From an uncultured Campylobacter sp. (GTDB taxonomy: Bacteria > Campylobacterota > Campylobacteria > Campylobacterales > Campylobacteraceae), in NCBI RefSeq assembly GCF_905372745.1, contig NZ_CAJPQR010000009.1, positions 13,281 to 77,280 of the forward strand: a stretch of 64,000 nt of DNA, read 5' to 3'. The notes under the pieces are model-generated. The model saw only the letters and a list, made by a program, of their open reading frames with translations. It had not been told where the DNA came from and searched no databases. The position numbers and the translations under genes are program-made. How positions within the stretch are numbered: the first letter of the stretch is position 1; every line of letters begins with the position of its first letter. This document shows, one piece after another, positions 62,000 to 64,000 of this stretch.

Positions 62000-63478
62000 T
62001 TGACGAAAAAAACTAAAATCCTAGCCACTATCGGCCCATCAAGCCAAAGCGAAGAGATCATCGAGCAGTTAGCGCTTGCTGGCGTAAACGCGTTTAGGCT
62101 AAATTTCAGCCACGGTTCGCACGAGTACCATAAAGAAACTATCGAAAAAATCAGACGCGTCGAAGCCAAAATCGGGCGCCCGATCGGTATATTTCAAGAT
62201 ATCTGCGGCCCAAAAATAAGGGTCGGCAAGCTAAAAGAGCCCTTTGGGCTAAAAGCCGGCGATGCGCTTGAAGTGTATAAAGATGAAATCTTAGGCGAAA
62301 AAACGGGCGAAAACGGCTACAAACTAAGCATAAATCAGCCTCAAATTTTACCGCTTTTAAAAGAGGGCGAATACATCTACCTCTACGACGGCTCCATCAG
62401 GGCCAAAGTAGAGCGCGCGGGCAGCGGCAAAAAAGACGAAGCGGTGCTAGCGCGCATCGAAAACGACGGGACGCTAAACTCCAATAAAGGCGTAAATTTC
62501 CCCAACACCAAAATCAACATCGACGTCATCACGCCAAAAGACCGCGAGGATATGAGATTTGGCGCGGCTAACGGCGTAGATTTCGTCGCTATTTCTTTCG
62601 TGCAAAACGCAAACGATATCGTAAAAGCGCGCGAGATTTTAGAAAATTTCGGTTCGCGGGCTAAAATTTACGCAAAAATAGAAAAATTCGACGCCGTAGA
62701 AAACATAGACGAGATCATAGAGGCTAGCGACGGCGTGATGGTCGCGCGCGGAGATCTGGGTATCGAGGTGCCATACTATAAGGTGCCGACCATCCAAAAA
62801 CTCATCATCAAAAAGGCCAACGAAGCCTCAAAACCGGTCATCACCGCCACGCAAATGATGCTAAGCATGGCCGAACACGAAACGGCGACTAGAGCGGAAA
62901 TCAGCGACGTGGCAAATGCCGTGCTAGACGGCACGGACGCCGTGATGCTAAGCGAAGAAAGCGCTATCGGCAAAAACCCGGTCGCCGTCGTGCAGGCGAT
63001 GCGAAACACCATCGTCCAGACGCAACAAATTTATCCGTTTAATAAATTCGATAAATTCGAGCGCTACGACGACATAGACGTGGTCGCGGCTAGCTCGGCT
63101 AGGCTGGCCGTACAGCTGGACGTAGAAAGCATCATCTCGATAACAAGCTCCGGCAAATCGGCTCTAAAGATGGCCAGATACCGCGCAAATAAAGACATCA
63201 TCGCTATCACGCACGACGAGGAGACCGCCCATCAGCTCACGCTGGCGTGGGGCGTGACACCGGCTTTCGTGCTGGGTAGAGACGACCTTAATCTACTCGT
63301 GGCAAACTCCATCAAAAAAGCCTCCGAGCTGGGATTTGTTAGCCGCGACAAGTCCTATATCATGACGGCCGGCTATCCTGCGGGAGTCGCGGGCAGCACG
63401 AACTTCATCCGCATCCTAAAACGCGAACAGATCGACTACTACATCGAGCTGGCGCAAAAGCAAAAAGACGGAAAATAG
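62000..63478 (+). CDS. pyk: Pyruvate kinase
   Basis: 492 residues. It converts PEP and ADP to pyruvate and ATP. Features: TKILATIGPSSQSEEII at the start, the barrel with FRLNFSHGSHEYH, the active-site GVMVARGDLGIEVPY and QMMLSMAEHETATRAEISD, and the C-terminal regulatory domain (about 350-492). The start is TTG with an aaagga site 9 bp before it. It is transcribed divergently from dctP. It belongs to the PEP-pyruvate node together with pckA and pycB. Confidence 0.96.
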   Translation: MTKKTKILATIGPSSQSEEIIEQLALAGVNAFRLNFSHGSHEYHKETIEKIRRVEAKIGRPIGIFQDICGPKIRVGKLKEPFGLKAGDALEVYKDEILGEKTGENGYKLSINQPQILPLLKEGEYIYLYDGSIRAKVERAGSGKKDEAVLARIENDGTLNSNKGVNFPNTKINIDVITPKDREDMRFGAANGVDFVAISFVQNANDIVKAREILENFGSRAKIYAKIEKFDAVENIDEIIEASDGVMVARGDLGIEVPYYKVPTIQKLIIKKANEASKPVITATQMMLSMAEHETATRAEISDVANAVLDGTDAVMLSEESAIGKNPVAVVQAMRNTIVQTQQIYPFNKFDKFERYDDIDVVAASSARLAVQLDVESIISITSSGKSALKMARYRANKDIIAITHDEETAHQLTLAWGVTPAFVLGRDDLNLLVANSIKKASELGFVSRDKSYIMTAGYPAGVAGSTNFIRILKREQIDYYIELAQKQKDGK

Positions 63479-63916
63479 CAAATCTGCGCGGGTTAAATTT
63501 GGGCTAAATTTGATCCGCAAAAGCTTAGGCGGCAGGTAAATTTGGGCTAAATTCGAGCGAGGCATGCTCGGCCTGGGCTCCGGCTTTAATCCGCCCAAAG
63601 CAACCCGAGCCGAATTTGGTTTCAAATTTGACTTACCCAAACCAAGAGGCGAATAAATTTAAACGAATTTGAGCGTATATAGCTAGGCTGACAGGCTTTT
63701 GTTTTCAATTTAACCTGCACGATTTTGAGAGTAAGAGGTGCGAAAGACTAAATTTATTTGATCCGAGTAAATTTGACTCAAATTTACCGAGCGAAATCTA
63801 GCAAAATTTGCGCCGCAGCGAGTTAAAGTTGTTCATAAAATTTTATTTTTCAAGATAAGTAGCCAACGCTTGTTTAAGCTAAATTTTGCGGACTTCTCAT
63901 TATTGACGATACGAAT
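63479..63916. other. 438-bp spacer without a gene
   Basis: It follows pyk and is convergent with a partial gene. It contains about ten AAATTT hexamers by eye. No ORF, hairpin or RNA gene is supported. Confidence 0.5.
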
Positions 63917-64000
63917 TTAAGGCAAATAATATTTTTTAACCTCGTCGATATTTATATTTTTTCTATCCAAAAAGTAGGTTTTGATCTCTGCATATTTGTC
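63917..64000 (-). CDS. C-terminus of an unknown gene, cut by the window end
   Basis: The frame is open from the window edge to a TAA at 63917; 27 residues are visible (KTYFLDRKNINIDEVKKYYLP at the end). It is Lys/Tyr/Asp-rich and AT-rich. Too little is left to name it; it may be chance. Confidence 0.4.
   Translation of the reverse strand, partial: DKYAEIKTYFLDRKNINIDEVKKYYLP

Overview
The window is chromosomal DNA of a Campylobacter-type epsilonproteobacterium. Three things suggest this: the dnaJ / racR-racS / recR gene order, a stand-alone atpE with a signal-like N-terminus, and split-type pycB with ATP-dependent pckA. Mixed base composition (core genes moderately GC-rich, spacers very rich in AAATTT) fits the oral, higher-GC group (C. 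showae, C. rectus, C. curvus types). The species is an inference.

Layout. Positions 1-13244 are an LPS/LOS core locus: nine glycosyltransferases (five GT9 heptosyltransferase-like, three GT4, one partial GT2), a WaaL-type O-antigen ligase, a polysaccharide deacetylase and two small unknown proteins, on both strands and ending in waaF. Positions 13948-26604 hold a CAP-domain lipoprotein, pckA and pycB (PEP/oxaloacetate/pyruvate node), an unknown protein, a DUF4139 protein, TRAP permease genes dctM/dctQ and two tandem Na+-dependent NSS transporters. atpE and tRNA-Leu(GAG) follow.

A ~5.9-kb integrative mobilizable element (27290-33160) sits in the 3' end of the tRNA. It carries a tyrosine integrase, a 39-residue membrane ORF, an HUH Rep, a small coiled-coil protein, a frameshifted Mob/Pre-type relaxase and a strongly folded non-coding region. 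Core att repeats bound it, and part of a second, related element appears to lie beyond attR.

Positions 33574-43361 are housekeeping genes on the minus strand: purD, an RDD protein, lptD, a phosphoribosyltransferase-like gene, pnp and a UspA-type gene in one tight run, then hemD and a PIN-like protein with a long low-complexity linker. After a cupin gene comes an AT-rich island (44178-49040) with four tightly packed genes: a C5-cytosine methyltransferase, a double-GHKL ATPase split by an A8 tract, a receiver-like protein and a Vsr-type endonuclease. It looks like a restriction or defence system that may be phase-variable. It is the most interesting locus here, together with the folded region of the mobile element.

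Positions 49120-64000 return to core genes: guaA, nhaD, a tiny LptM-like lipoprotein, a DciA-like gene, uvrC, a Sel1-repeat protein, dnaJ, racR-racS-recR, a TRAP solute-binding protein and pyk, ending in a partial gene. The hexamer AAATTT is very common in spacers and in linker insertions of several LPS enzymes, but sparse in the mobile element and the defence island. It therefore works as an internal marker of native versus acquired DNA.
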